A stretch of DNA of 64,000 nucleotides from CBDBGD01 sp965205235. GTDB lineage: Bacteria; Chloroflexota; Dehalococcoidia; Lucifugimonadales; UBA1127. Below are positions 25,943-34,236 of this stretch, piece by piece; within the stretch, counting starts at the first letter, position 1; every line of letters starts with the position of its first letter. The notes below the pieces were generated by a model. It ran no database searches, was not told the DNA's origin, and saw nothing but the letters and a program-made list of their open reading frames with translations. The stretch covers positions 581,655 to 645,654 of the forward strand of contig CBDBGD010000007.1 in assembly GCA_965205235.1 (NCBI GenBank). Reading direction: 5' to 3'. The position numbers were made by a program, and so were the translations under genes.

Positions 25943-27229
25943 CTACACCTCCAGCCGCCGCAGGCTGCGGTTCAGCGAGAGCGAGAGGAGCGCCACGCCG
26001 ACCAGGAGCACCGCACACAGGGTGAGGGCGCGGTCAGTGCCGACGCTTTCGGCGAGGGCGCCGAGGGGCGTCACGGCCAGGGGCATGAGGCCGAAGGTCA
26101 GCATGTTGAGGCTCATCACCCGTCCGTACATGTCGGCGTCGGCGAGGAGCTGGATGATGGAGGTGTTGAGCGTCAGGAAGATGGCGCTGGTGAAGCCGAC
26201 GAGGAACATACCAACAGCCGCAACCTCCAACCCCGTCGCCAGGGAGAGGAGAAGGAGGCTGACGCCCCAGCCGACCATGTTGACCAGGAGCATGGCGCCC
26301 TTTCGCCTAAGGCCGCCCATGCCGGCCACGACCAGGGAGCCGGCGAATGCGCCGACGCCGGAGATGGTCATCAGCATGCCCAGGGCCACGGCCTCCATCT
26401 CCAGGGCCTCGACGACGAAGGCCGGCATGAGGAACTGGAACGGCATGCCGAGGACGACCGCGGCGATGGCGGTGAGGAGCAGCGAGACCATCATCGGGCG
26501 GGCGAGAACGTAGCGGATGCCCTCGGTCATCTGGCGACCGACGCGCCACTGCGACCAGTCCCGGGGCGGGCCGGCCACCCTGCGCACGCCCAGCATGGTC
26601 AGGCAGGCGAAGAGAGACAGCCCGGCCATCAGGAAGTAGACGCCGGAGACCCCCAGAAAGGGAATGAGACCGCCCGCCATGGCCGGCCCAAGGACGCGGG
26701 TGAGGTTCATGGCGGCCTGGTTCAGCGCGGTGGCGTTCACCACCCACTGGCGGCTCACCAGCTCCGGGATGAGGGCCATCCGGCTGGGGCCGTTGAGCGC
26801 AGCCAGGACGCCGTTTAGGACTCCGGCCAGGATGAGGTGCCAGAACTGGACGGTCCCCTCCAGCACCAGCAGGCCGACGACGATGCTGGCGACGGCGGTG
26901 AGAAACTGCGCCAGCATGACGAGGTTGCGCTTGGACCAGCGGTCGGCGAGGACGCCGCCCAAGAGGCTGAGGAGGCTCATGGGGACGGCGAAGGAGACGA
27001 CGGCGAGGGCGAGCTGGAAGGTCGACTGGTTCAGGGAGTAGACCAGCCACCCGCTGGCGACCATCTGCATCTGGATGGAGCAGAAGGCTGCGAGGGTGCT
27101 GATCCAGAACCAACGGTAGCTGGGGATGGAGAGGGATGCGAATCGCCCTCCTGAGCCGGCGCTGCGCGCCACTGGGGGAGGGCTGGTGTCTGATGCCTGT
27201 GGTCTTCCGGTAGGTGTCTGGCGAACCAA
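25943..27229 (-). CDS. MFS transporter (EntS-like), tandem paralogue
   Basis: The 428-residue protein has about 12 helices. Family motifs are LGGVLADRWSKRNLVMLAQF (loop 2-3) and LAALNGPSRMALIPELVSRQ. The pattern parallels the downstream paralogue almost position by position. It is the first gene of a probable MFS-MFS-MATE transporter operon. The first ~30 residues are a polar lead, so the start could be internal. Confidence 0.85.
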   Translation of the reverse strand: MVRQTPTGRPQASDTSPPPVARSAGSGGRFASLSIPSYRWFWISTLAAFCSIQMQMVASGWLVYSLNQSTFQLALAVVSFAVPMSLLSLLGGVLADRWSKRNLVMLAQFLTAVASIVVGLLVLEGTVQFWHLILAGVLNGVLAALNGPSRMALIPELVSRQWVVNATALNQAAMNLTRVLGPAMAGGLIPFLGVSGVYFLMAGLSLFACLTMLGVRRVAGPPRDWSQWRVGRQMTEGIRYVLARPMMVSLLLTAIAAVVLGMPFQFLMPAFVVEALEMEAVALGMLMTISGVGAFAGSLVVAGMGGLRRKGAMLLVNMVGWGVSLLLLSLATGLEVAAVGMFLVGFTSAIFLTLNTSIIQLLADADMYGRVMSLNMLTFGLMPLAVTPLGALAESVGTDRALTLCAVLLVGVALLSLSLNRSLRRLEV

Positions 27230-27317
27230 TCCTTCGCCTCAGGTGCGCCTTGCCACGCACCAGGGCTCCCGTCGCCGGGGGCGTGAGGCTAAGCGTACAC
27301 CCGCCGCGCGAGGAGCG

Positions 27318-28043
27318 TCAAGGCAATTGAGACTCCTCCGGGAGCGGCGGGAGGACGCGGTGAAGCCACTCGGCGAGGTCTGCGACGAGGTCGGGGCTGA
27401 TCTCGTGACCCATGGGGTACTCGCGGTAGACCGGGTGATAGCCCGCCTCCTCCAGGAACGCTTTCGCCTGCTCGGCGGAGTGCAGGAAGACGATGTCGTC
27501 GTGGATGCCGTGGGCGATGAAGACGTGCTGGGTGCGCTCGGCAGGCAGGCGCTCGCGCAGCACGTCGAGGTCGGGGAGGACACTGCTGAGGGCGACGAGG
27601 CCGGCGAACACGTCCGGTCTGCCCAGCCCGCAGCGGTAGGTCATGCCTCCGCCCTGGGAGAAGCCCAGCAGCACGGCACTGCACGGCGGCACGCGGTACC
27701 GCTCCAGCACCTCGTCGAACAGCGGCGCGAGGAGCTCCTCCGCCCGCCACGCGTACTCCTCGGCGCCCGTGCCGCCGGGAGGGGTCCAGCCAAAGCCGAC
27801 CTGGTTGGGTGCGACGCGGACGCGCAGGGGCCCGTTGGGGGCGACGTAGACGTACCCCCGGCGGCCCAGGGCCGGGGCGAGGGACGCCAGGTCGGTCATG
27901 TTGGCGCCGAAGCCGTGCAGGAGGACGACGAGGGGGTAGGCCGCGTCGGGGTCGTAGCCGTCGGGGAGGATGGCCAGGTAGTCGAGGCCGCCGGTACTGT
28001 GCTGTTGGACCTCCACAGTGTTGCTCCTTGTCTTGGCCCTCAC
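27318..28043 (-). CDS. Phospholipase/carboxylesterase-like alpha/beta hydrolase
   Basis: The 241-residue protein carries LVVLLHGFGANMTDLASLAP (oxyanion hole), the nucleophile elbow VLLGFSQGGGMTYRCGL, catalytic Asp in HGIHDDIVFLHSAEQ and catalytic His in YPMGHEISPDLVADL. This is the Abhydrolase_2 family that includes bacterial esterases such as EstB. Substrates are short-chain or lysophospholipid esters by analogy. It stands alone between the transporter operon and the structured RNA. Confidence 0.85.
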   Translation of the reverse strand: MRAKTRSNTVEVQQHSTGGLDYLAILPDGYDPDAAYPLVVLLHGFGANMTDLASLAPALGRRGYVYVAPNGPLRVRVAPNQVGFGWTPPGGTGAEEYAWRAEELLAPLFDEVLERYRVPPCSAVLLGFSQGGGMTYRCGLGRPDVFAGLVALSSVLPDLDVLRERLPAERTQHVFIAHGIHDDIVFLHSAEQAKAFLEEAGYHPVYREYPMGHEISPDLVADLAEWLHRVLPPLPEESQLP

Positions 28044-28067
28044 GCCCGCGGTGAGGGAGTTTGCCTC

Positions 28068-28097
28068 TTGCGTCCAGTCGTGGCGGTGTGCTAGCCT
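28068..28097 (+). promoter_or_regulatory. Weak candidate promoter for the structured RNA
   Basis: TTGCGT near 28069 and TAGCCT near 28093 are about 18 bases apart, both partial matches to sigma-70 hexamers. They would start a transcript just upstream of 28105. Confidence 0.35.
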
Positions 28098-28104
28098 GCC
28101 CTCA

Positions 28105-28254
28105 GCGGAAAGGAGGTGAGAGCCGATGGCAGATAGTACCGGTCGTACCGACTCGGCTCCCTCACTCCACGGAGGAGCTGCCTAGAGCAAGCTTCACTCT
28201 GGAGTAAGGTGAGCACAAAGCAGGGGGGCCTTTGCAGGCTCCCCTGCTCCTTTT
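28105..28254 (+). ncRNA. Candidate structured RNA or riboregulated small ORF with terminator
   Basis: This spacer contains an 11-bp stem with a 2-base bulge (GTGAGAGCCGA at 28116-28126 with TCGGCTCCCTCAC at 28153-28165). It encloses a GTAC/GTAC hairpin. A second stem-loop lies around 28191-28214 (GCTTCAC/GTGAGC with inner ACTC-GAGT), and an intrinsic terminator follows. It also contains AGGAGGTGA and a 19-codon ORF (28126-28185), but the stem covers part of that site and the start codon. I do not recognise the RNA family; SRP, 6S and tmRNA signatures are absent. Confidence 0.5.
28219..28254 (+). terminator. Intrinsic terminator
   Basis: AGCAGGGGGGCC / GGCTCCCCTGCT forms a 12-bp stem with one G-T pair and loop TTTGCA, followed by CCTTTT. 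On the plus strand it ends the structured RNA. Its far edge reaches the stop codon of the convergent aminotransferase gene, so it may also serve that transcript. Confidence 0.85.
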
Positions 28255-29443
28255 ATCCGGGGAGGCCATGGGCCCGCGCCGCCTTGCTCAGCCCCTCCAA
28301 CGCCCCCTCCAGCACCCGCTCCTGCACCGAGTAGGAGATGCGGAAGTGGCCCGGCTCGCCGAAGCCCGTGCCGGGTGTCACCAGGACGCGGTGCTCAAGC
28401 AACTCCCGGGAGAAGGCAACGTCGTCGGGAGTTGGCGAGGCGGGGAAGACGTAGAAGGCCCCCTGGGGCTGCACAAGGCTGTAGCCCATGGAGGTAAGGC
28501 CCTGGGCGACGCGGTCCCGCTGCTGCTGGTACCAGGCGACGTCGACCTGGGCGTCGAGGGACGCCTGCACCGCCCGCTGCATGAAGGCGGGAGCGTTGAC
28601 GAACCCCAGGACGCGCGTGGAGTAGACCAGCCCGTCGATGATCTCCGCCTTGTCGGCCATGTCCGGGGGCACGGCGATGTAGCCGATGCGCTCCCCGGCC
28701 AGCGAGAGGTCCTTCGAGAAGGACGTGGCGACGATGGTGTCGGGGTAGAAGGGGTAGAGGTAGGGGTACTCCAGCCCGTCGAAGATGAGGCGCGCGTAGG
28801 GCTCGTCGCTGATGAGGAAGATGCGGGTGCCGAAGCGCTTCGCCGTGTCGGTGAGCACCTTGGCGAGGGCTTCGAGCGTCTCGGGCGAGTAGACGACGCC
28901 GGTGGGGTTGTTGGGGGAGTTGACGATGACGGCGCGGACCCGCGGGGTCAGGGAGCGCTCCAGGGCTTCGAGATCGGGGAGGAAGGCTTCGTCGGTGGGG
29001 GTGGTGCGGACGATGCCGCCGTGGTTGCCGGCGTAGGCGATGTACTCCCAGAAGAAGGGGGCGAAGGCCAGAACCTCGTCGCCGGGGTTCAGGATGGTCT
29101 TGAAGATGACGTTGAGTGCGCCGCCGGCCCCCGAGGCCATCACCACGTCGCCGGCGGTGAAGGCGAGGCCGGTCTCCCGGGCCAGGCGGTCGGCGACGGC
29201 GGTGCGCGCCTCGACGAGGCCCGCGTTGGGCATGTAGCGGTGCATGCCGGGAATGGGGTTGCCGGCGAGGCGCTGGAGCGCCTGGGTGAACTCGGCGGGC
29301 GGCTCCAGGACGGGGTTGCCCAGGGACAAGTCGAAGACCTGGTCCTCCCCGTAGCGCCGCTTCATCTCCAGGCCCAGCTCGAACATGCGGCGGACCCAGG
29401 ACGAGGTCTCCAGAGCACGCTTGACGCCAACCGCTATCGCCAC
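28253..29443 (-). CDS. Class I/II pyridoxal-phosphate aminotransferase
   Basis: The 396-residue enzyme has the fold-type I motifs LSLGNPVLEPPAEF, IVNSPNNPTGVVYSPE, SDEPYARLIFDG and the PLP lysine in TSFSKDLSLAGERIGY, plus C-terminal HFRISYSV with the substrate-carboxylate Arg. The amino-acid substrate is unknown. The GTG at 29443 has AAGGAGG upstream; a TTG farther out is unlikely. It converges on the structured RNA. A -10-like element is listed separately. Confidence 0.88.
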   Translation of the reverse strand: MAIAVGVKRALETSSWVRRMFELGLEMKRRYGEDQVFDLSLGNPVLEPPAEFTQALQRLAGNPIPGMHRYMPNAGLVEARTAVADRLARETGLAFTAGDVVMASGAGGALNVIFKTILNPGDEVLAFAPFFWEYIAYAGNHGGIVRTTPTDEAFLPDLEALERSLTPRVRAVIVNSPNNPTGVVYSPETLEALAKVLTDTAKRFGTRIFLISDEPYARLIFDGLEYPYLYPFYPDTIVATSFSKDLSLAGERIGYIAVPPDMADKAEIIDGLVYSTRVLGFVNAPAFMQRAVQASLDAQVDVAWYQQQRDRVAQGLTSMGYSLVQPQGAFYVFPASPTPDDVAFSRELLEHRVLVTPGTGFGEPGHFRISYSVQERVLEGALEGLSKAARAHGLPG

Positions 29444-29487
29444 GACGACTCCTCCTTCAGGCAAGTCCCCGCAGGGGCAACCGGCCC

Positions 29488-29493
29488 ATTATA
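29488..29493 (-). promoter_or_regulatory. -10 box upstream of the aminotransferase
   Basis: A perfect TATAAT reads on the minus strand about 45 bases upstream of the GTG start. No good -35 is visible at 16-18 bases. CCCCGCAGGGG just downstream could form a small leader hairpin. Confidence 0.45.
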
Positions 29494-29512
29494 GCGGATG
29501 GCGGCGGAGGGA

Positions 29513-31150
29513 CTAGGGCGCGGGCGTGGCCGGAGGGGCATCCGGGAGACCATCCGAGTGGACGGTGCGCAGGCCGAGCTTGTGGTAGCCGGACGCGCCG
29601 TCCGGCGCGGGGGGCGCGACCTCGTCGGTCTGGAGGTCACCGTTGCCGTCGCGAGCGCGCACCCACAGGATGCCCTGCCAGTCAACGGGGAGATCGTGGT
29701 GGCCCGTCCACAGCACCCAGGTGTAGGGTGAGAGGGCGTCGTCAGGGGACATGCGGTGCCACGTCTCGCCGTCGTCGGTGCTGATCTCGACCTCGTCGAT
29801 GCCGCGAGCGCCGGAGTAGGCGATGCCGCCCAGGGGCAGGGGGCCGTCGATGGGGGTTGCGCCGCCGCGGGGAACGAGGAAGACGGAGGTGGTCTTCACG
29901 ATGCACTCGTCGCTCCAGCCGCGCTCCTCCCAGTAGCCCTGATGGTCGTAGTCGACGGCCTCGATGCGGGTGACCCACTTCACGCTCTTCATGCCGTAGC
30001 GTCCGGGCACCAGCAGTCGAGCTGGGTAGCCGTGGTTGGTGGGCAGGGGTTCGCCGTTCATCTCGTAGGCCAGCATGACCTCGGATTGCATGGCTAGGTC
30101 GAGGGGAATGCTGCTGGAGTAGTTGTCGGCGGCGTGGAAGACGATCTTCATGGTGCCGTCCGGCGCGCCGCCGGCCCGCTCGAGCAGGTCGCGGACGCGG
30201 ACGCCCTTCCAGTGGGCGTTGCTGATGAGGTGGCCGCCCACCTCGTTGCTGATGCACTCGAGCGTGACGTACTCCTCCACTGCGGGGAGGGAGACGAGCT
30301 CGGCGTAGGAGAGGGTGTGAGCGCCGCCCGCGAGGCCGTCCATCTGGAGGCTCCAGACGTCGGAACCCTCGCCGCCCTCCACATGAAGCTCGGGGTCCAG
30401 GACATTCTTGGAGATGACGTAGAAGTCCTCGTTGGAGGTGACGACGGGCGGCATCTGGCCCGGCGGGATGGGGTTGCCGGCGGAGAGGCTCATGCGGGAG
30501 ATGCCGGTGGAGACGGTGCGCAGGCCGAAGGCAACAACGCCGATCACAGCGGACCAGACCACCACGCGGCGTAGGAAAACGCGCCGGGTTTCGCCGGGCT
30601 TGGGCGAACGCGAAGTGTCGTCGGCGTCAGCGGGCGAGGGGGTGAGCCGGGCGAAGAGCCAGGGCATGGCCATGCCGTACACGCCGGAGGCGATGAAGGC
30701 GGCCAGGGTGTAGTTCACGCCGCCGCCAACGGCCTCGCGGCCGAAGAAGCCCACGCCGGCGATGGGCGCCGCCACGAAGACGAAGAGGGCCCAGAGGCCG
30801 GCGGTGAGGAAGAGGCTGTGCCAGGGCGACGGCTGGAAGTTCGCCTCCGACCGCAGGCCCGCCAGCCAGCCGTAGGCAACGCCGACCGCTCCGCCGAAGG
30901 GAATCATGGCGAGGCTGAGGCAGAAGAAGAGCAGGGGCTTGGCGTAGCTTCCCAGGCGCTCGATGAAGAACTCGAACAGAGCGGGCGGGGTGAGCTCCAG
31001 GATCTTGTCGGCCAGAATCTCCTGGATGAAGGGCGCGTCGAGGCCAAAGCGCACGACGACGGAGAAGAAGCCCATGGCGGCCCCGGCGCCCAGGCCGGCA
31101 ATCACTCCGGCGCGGAGATACCGCCTTCGATCCCCAGCAGTCGTCGACAT
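29513..31150 (-). CDS. Membrane-anchored molybdopterin oxidoreductase (sulfite-oxidase family)
   Basis: The 545-residue protein has about five N-terminal membrane helices (residues ~15-240). An Oxidored_molyb domain follows: LSYAELVSLPAVEEYVTLEC with the molybdenum-ligand Cys at about residue 299, then ISNEVGGHLISNAHWKGVRV and PARLLVPGRYGMKSVKWV, ending in a dimerisation-like domain (IDEVEISTDDGETW). The natural substrate is unknown; sulfite, nitrate or sulfoxides are possible. The membrane domain suggests electron exchange with quinones. The ATG at 31150 has GGAGGA upstream; upstream ATGs are less well placed. No twin-arginine motif is seen. Confidence 0.85.
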   Translation of the reverse strand: MSTTAGDRRRYLRAGVIAGLGAGAAMGFFSVVVRFGLDAPFIQEILADKILELTPPALFEFFIERLGSYAKPLLFFCLSLAMIPFGGAVGVAYGWLAGLRSEANFQPSPWHSLFLTAGLWALFVFVAAPIAGVGFFGREAVGGGVNYTLAAFIASGVYGMAMPWLFARLTPSPADADDTSRSPKPGETRRVFLRRVVVWSAVIGVVAFGLRTVSTGISRMSLSAGNPIPPGQMPPVVTSNEDFYVISKNVLDPELHVEGGEGSDVWSLQMDGLAGGAHTLSYAELVSLPAVEEYVTLECISNEVGGHLISNAHWKGVRVRDLLERAGGAPDGTMKIVFHAADNYSSSIPLDLAMQSEVMLAYEMNGEPLPTNHGYPARLLVPGRYGMKSVKWVTRIEAVDYDHQGYWEERGWSDECIVKTTSVFLVPRGGATPIDGPLPLGGIAYSGARGIDEVEISTDDGETWHRMSPDDALSPYTWVLWTGHHDLPVDWQGILWVRARDGNGDLQTDEVAPPAPDGASGYHKLGLRTVHSDGLPDAPPATPAP

Positions 31151-31184
31151 ACGCCGTCCTCCCCCGGCCCGGATACCCTTGCGC

Positions 31185-31192
31185 ATTATAAT
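31185..31192. promoter_or_regulatory. Bidirectional -10 element (ATTATAAT) in a divergent spacer
   Basis: The 67-base spacer between the molybdopterin enzyme and rsmI contains ATTATAAT, which gives TATAAT on both strands offset by two bases. Either or both divergent genes may start here. Clear -35 boxes are not visible. Confidence 0.45.
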
Positions 31193-31217
31193 ACGACGCA
31201 AGAACGGGTCGGGGTCT

Positions 31218-32054
31218 ATGGTGCACACGCTCTACCTTGTCGGCACGCCCATAGGGAACCTGGAGGACGTCACCCTGCGCGCGCTGCGGGTGCTGCGGGA
31301 GGTGGCGCTCATCGCCGCGGAGGACACGCGACGGACGCGGGTGCTGCTGACTCGCTACGGCATCCGCACGCGCACCACCAGCTTCCACGAGGGCAACAAG
31401 TCCCGGCAGATCCCCCGCCTGCTCGCGACGCTGGAACGGGAGGACGTGGCGCTGGTCACCGAGGCGGGGATGCCGGGCATCAGCGACCCCGGCTACGAGC
31501 TGGCGCGGGCGGCGCGGGAGCGGGGCGCGGAGGTGGTGGTGGTGCCGGGGCCGTCGGCGGCGACGACGGCGGTGGTGGCGTCGGGGCTGCCGTCGGACCG
31601 CTTCCTCTTCCTCGGCTTCCTGCCGCGCAAGTCGCCGGAGCGGCGCAGGGCGCTGCGGGCCGTCGCGGGGTCGCCGTGGTCGCTGGTGGTGTTCGAGGCG
31701 CCGCGGCGGCTGCAGGGCGCGCTGCGGGACATGCTCGACACGCTGGGCGACCGCAGCATCGCCGTGTGCCGGGAGATGACCAAGCTCCACGAGGAGGTGT
31801 ACCGGGGCTCGGTCTCCAGCGCCCTGGCGCACCTCGATGCGCCGCGGGGCGAGTTCACGTTGGTCGTGGCGGGCGCGCCGGAGGGAGCGGCCCAGGCGTC
31901 GGCGGAGGAAGCGCGGGAGGCGCTGCTGCGGCTGCGGGCCCAGGGCCTGCGCGCCCGGGAGTCGGTGTCGCAGGTGGCCGAGGCGACGGGGCTGGCGCAC
32001 CGGGCGCTGTACCGGATGTGGCTGGACCTGCCGCATGCGCCGGAGAGGCGCTAG
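31218..32054 (+). CDS. rsmI: 16S rRNA (cytidine-2'-O-)-methyltransferase
   Basis: RsmI methylates the ribose of C1402 in 16S rRNA at the P site. The 278-residue protein has TLYLVGTPIGNLEDVTLRAL, AAEDTRRTRVLLTRYGI, SFHEGNKSRQIPRLL, the tetrapyrrole-methylase-like VTEAGMPGISDPGYELARAA and VVVPGPSAATTAVVASGLP. Length and motif order fit well. It is followed after 3 bases by a VLRF1-like gene, a ribosome-linked partner. Confidence 0.95.
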   Translation: MVHTLYLVGTPIGNLEDVTLRALRVLREVALIAAEDTRRTRVLLTRYGIRTRTTSFHEGNKSRQIPRLLATLEREDVALVTEAGMPGISDPGYELARAARERGAEVVVVPGPSAATTAVVASGLPSDRFLFLGFLPRKSPERRRALRAVAGSPWSLVVFEAPRRLQGALRDMLDTLGDRSIAVCREMTKLHEEVYRGSVSSALAHLDAPRGEFTLVVAGAPEGAAQASAEEAREALLRLRAQGLRARESVSQVAEATGLAHRALYRMWLDLPHAPERR

Positions 32055-32057
32055 CCC

Positions 32058-32807
32058 GTGGCCAGCGGCGGGGGATCACTCCGGCGGTCGCTGGGCCCGC
32101 GAGGGCTGGATCGACTCCTGGACGCCGCGGCCGACTCGGGGGCGCAGGCCGCGACCCTCTACGTCTCCGCCGGGGGCAGCATTCCCGGCGCCGTCGAGGA
32201 TGCACGCATCGACGCCGCTGTGCACGACGCGGTCCGCGCGTCGGAAACGGGGGCGGCGCTGTTCCTGTCGCCCGATGCGGGCTACCTTGTGCTGCCTCCC
32301 TTCCCCGTCGTCGAGGCGTCGGCTCACTGCGGCTGGGAGCCAGGGCCGCTCCGCCACCTCCTCGCGCAGAGCCGTCTCGTCGGCGTGGTGCTGCTGCGGC
32401 TGGGCCGCTACGCCGTGGGGGTGTATCGAGGCCGTACGCTGGTCACGTCGAAGACGGACACGCGGCAGGTCCACGGCCGTCACCGGGCCGGGGGGTCGTC
32501 GCAGCGGCGGTTCGAGCGGCGACGGGAGAAGCAGGCGCGGGAGCTGTTCGACGAGGCGTGCCGGGTGGTGGGGGCGCAGCTGGGGCCGTACGAGCGGGAG
32601 CTGGAGCACGTCTTCCTGGGCGGCGAGGCGCACACGCTCCGGGCGTTCCGGGAGCGATGCCGGGCGCTGGAGGCGCTGTCGGACCGGGTGCGGGGGCGAG
32701 TGCTACCCGTGCGAGAGCCCAACCGGAAGGCGCTGGAGGGGCTGCCGGAGACGCTGTGGGAGAGCCAGGTCTACGACCTGGGCCCCCAGCGTGACGCGGA
32801 GGAGTAA
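32058..32807 (+). CDS. VLRF1-like (Vms1/ANKZF1-type) release-factor domain protein
   Basis: This 249-residue protein has an eRF1-domain-2-like segment with VGVVLLRLGRYAVGVYRG, then VHGRHRAGGSSQRRFERRRE. The GSSQ loop supplies the glutamine thought to act like the GGQ of eRF1. The C-terminal half is a helical E/R-rich tail. This matches the acVLRF1 family described in actinobacteria and Chloroflexi (Vms1/ANKZF1-like release factors), expected to hydrolyse peptidyl-tRNA on stalled or split ribosomes. GTG start. Pairing with rsmI supports a ribosome-related role. Confidence 0.75.
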   Translation: MASGGGSLRRSLGPRGLDRLLDAAADSGAQAATLYVSAGGSIPGAVEDARIDAAVHDAVRASETGAALFLSPDAGYLVLPPFPVVEASAHCGWEPGPLRHLLAQSRLVGVVLLRLGRYAVGVYRGRTLVTSKTDTRQVHGRHRAGGSSQRRFERRREKQARELFDEACRVVGAQLGPYERELEHVFLGGEAHTLRAFRERCRALEALSDRVRGRVLPVREPNRKALEGLPETLWESQVYDLGPQRDAEE

Positions 32808-32855
32808 GGCCGTTAGAATCACGACACGGGCACGGCCCGACGAGCAAAGGGGGGA

Positions 32856-34211
32856 ATGATGGTCTACGAGGCGGAAGAGGGCAATATCAGCTTTGCCGTG
32901 ACCGGGGACGCCATGATCACCCGGCGCATGCGGATGTTTCGGGAGCCGGGCTTCAAAAAGATGGTGGACCTATTGCGCGGCGCCGACGTCAGCCTGGTCA
33001 ACCTGGAGATGCTATTCCACAACTACGAGATGAGCTGGCAGGGGAAAGCCACCCACTCATTCCAGGTGTCGGAGCCGCGGAACCTGGACGAGCTGAAGTG
33101 GCTGGGCTTCGACGTGGTGACGACGGCCAATAACCACTCCTACGACTACTCGGAGGCGGGGTTCCTGGCGACGCTGGACAACGTGAAGGAGCACGACCTG
33201 CTGCAGGCGGGGGGTGGCCTGGACGTCGACGAGGCGCGGGCCCCGGCCTACATGGACACGCCCGGCGGGCGCGTGGCGGTGATGGCAGGGACGAGCACGT
33301 ACACGGAGGACTCGCGAGCAGGACCGGGTAGGGCCGGCTTTCCGGGCAAGCCCGGCGTCAACGCAGTGGGACACAACACCGTCCACTACGTCCGCAAGCA
33401 CGTCTTCGACGCTCTGACGGAGGCCAAGCGAGAGCTGGGCTACGGGGCCAAGGAGGAGCAGTCGCGGCGCTTCGTGCCCGTGGCCGCGTCGCCGCCGGTA
33501 GACCCGGAGACGGAGGTGCGCCTCTTCGACCAGCGGTTCCGGCCCAGCGACGAGTACGCCGTGAAGACCCACTGCAGCCCACAGGACCTGGAGGACATCT
33601 CCCGCTGGCTTCGAGGCGCGGAACGGTCGGCGGACTGGCGGGTGTACGGGCTGCACTGCCACGAAAGCGGCACGAGCGGGGAGTTCCACGGCGGGTCGCG
33701 GCTGGCGCCGCCGGACTTCCTGGAGGAGTTCGCCCGGTTCACCATCGACCAGGGGTGCCAGCTCTTCTTCGCCCACGGGCCGCACTTCCTGCGGGGCATC
33801 GAAATCTACAAGAACCGCCCCATCTTCTACAGCCTAGGCAACTTCATCTTCCAGAACGAGACGGTGCAGTGGCTCCCGGAGCCGGGCTACAGCGGCCTGA
33901 ACCTGGGGGCCGACGCAACGCCCGGCGACTGGGGCTGGACCCGCTCGGGCGGGGCGGAGTACGGCTTTGCGGCGGACCCGGTCTTCTACCGGAGCGCCAT
34001 ACCGGTGTGCGAGTACGAGAACGGCGACCTGAAGGTGATCCGCATCTACCCCATCGACCTGGGGTACCGCAAGCCCATGGGGCAGCGGGGCCGGCCGGTG
34101 CTGGCGGACGAGCCCGTGGCGCAGCAGGTGCTGCGGTGGCTGCAGGAGGTCTCGAAGCCGTACGGGACGGAGATCAGCATCGAGGAGAACGTGGGGGTGA
34201 TCCGGCTGTAA
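32856..34211 (+). CDS. CapA-family protein (PGA_cap metallophosphatase-like)
   Basis: The 451-residue protein has the CapA/PgsA pattern FAVTGDAMITRR, then VNLEMLFH, FDVVTTANNHSYDYSEAGF, FAHGPHFLRGIEIYKNRP and FYSLGNFIFQNE. CapA proteins are related to calcineurin-like phosphoesterases and take part in poly-gamma-glutamate export or other functions. No signal peptide or membrane anchor is visible, unlike classical CapA, so a cytosolic enzyme is likely. ATGATG start with AAAGGGGGG upstream. Confidence 0.78.
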   Translation: MMVYEAEEGNISFAVTGDAMITRRMRMFREPGFKKMVDLLRGADVSLVNLEMLFHNYEMSWQGKATHSFQVSEPRNLDELKWLGFDVVTTANNHSYDYSEAGFLATLDNVKEHDLLQAGGGLDVDEARAPAYMDTPGGRVAVMAGTSTYTEDSRAGPGRAGFPGKPGVNAVGHNTVHYVRKHVFDALTEAKRELGYGAKEEQSRRFVPVAASPPVDPETEVRLFDQRFRPSDEYAVKTHCSPQDLEDISRWLRGAERSADWRVYGLHCHESGTSGEFHGGSRLAPPDFLEEFARFTIDQGCQLFFAHGPHFLRGIEIYKNRPIFYSLGNFIFQNETVQWLPEPGYSGLNLGADATPGDWGWTRSGGAEYGFAADPVFYRSAIPVCEYENGDLKVIRIYPIDLGYRKPMGQRGRPVLADEPVAQQVLRWLQEVSKPYGTEISIEENVGVIRL

Positions 34212-34236
34212 GGGAGGCGGCAGGCAGGAGGTTCCC

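Noticed and set aside
24465..26018. Long N-terminal extension of the MATE frame back through the MFS gene
   Set aside because: The extension is out of frame with the conserved MFS protein and reads as Arg/His/Pro-rich noise. Only the part from about 24707 or 24464 belongs to MATE.
28126..28185. Confident call of a 19-residue protein
   Set aside because: Although the ribosome-binding site is ideal in sequence, it is paired in a long stem and the peptide has no recognisable features, so it is only mentioned under the RNA candidate.
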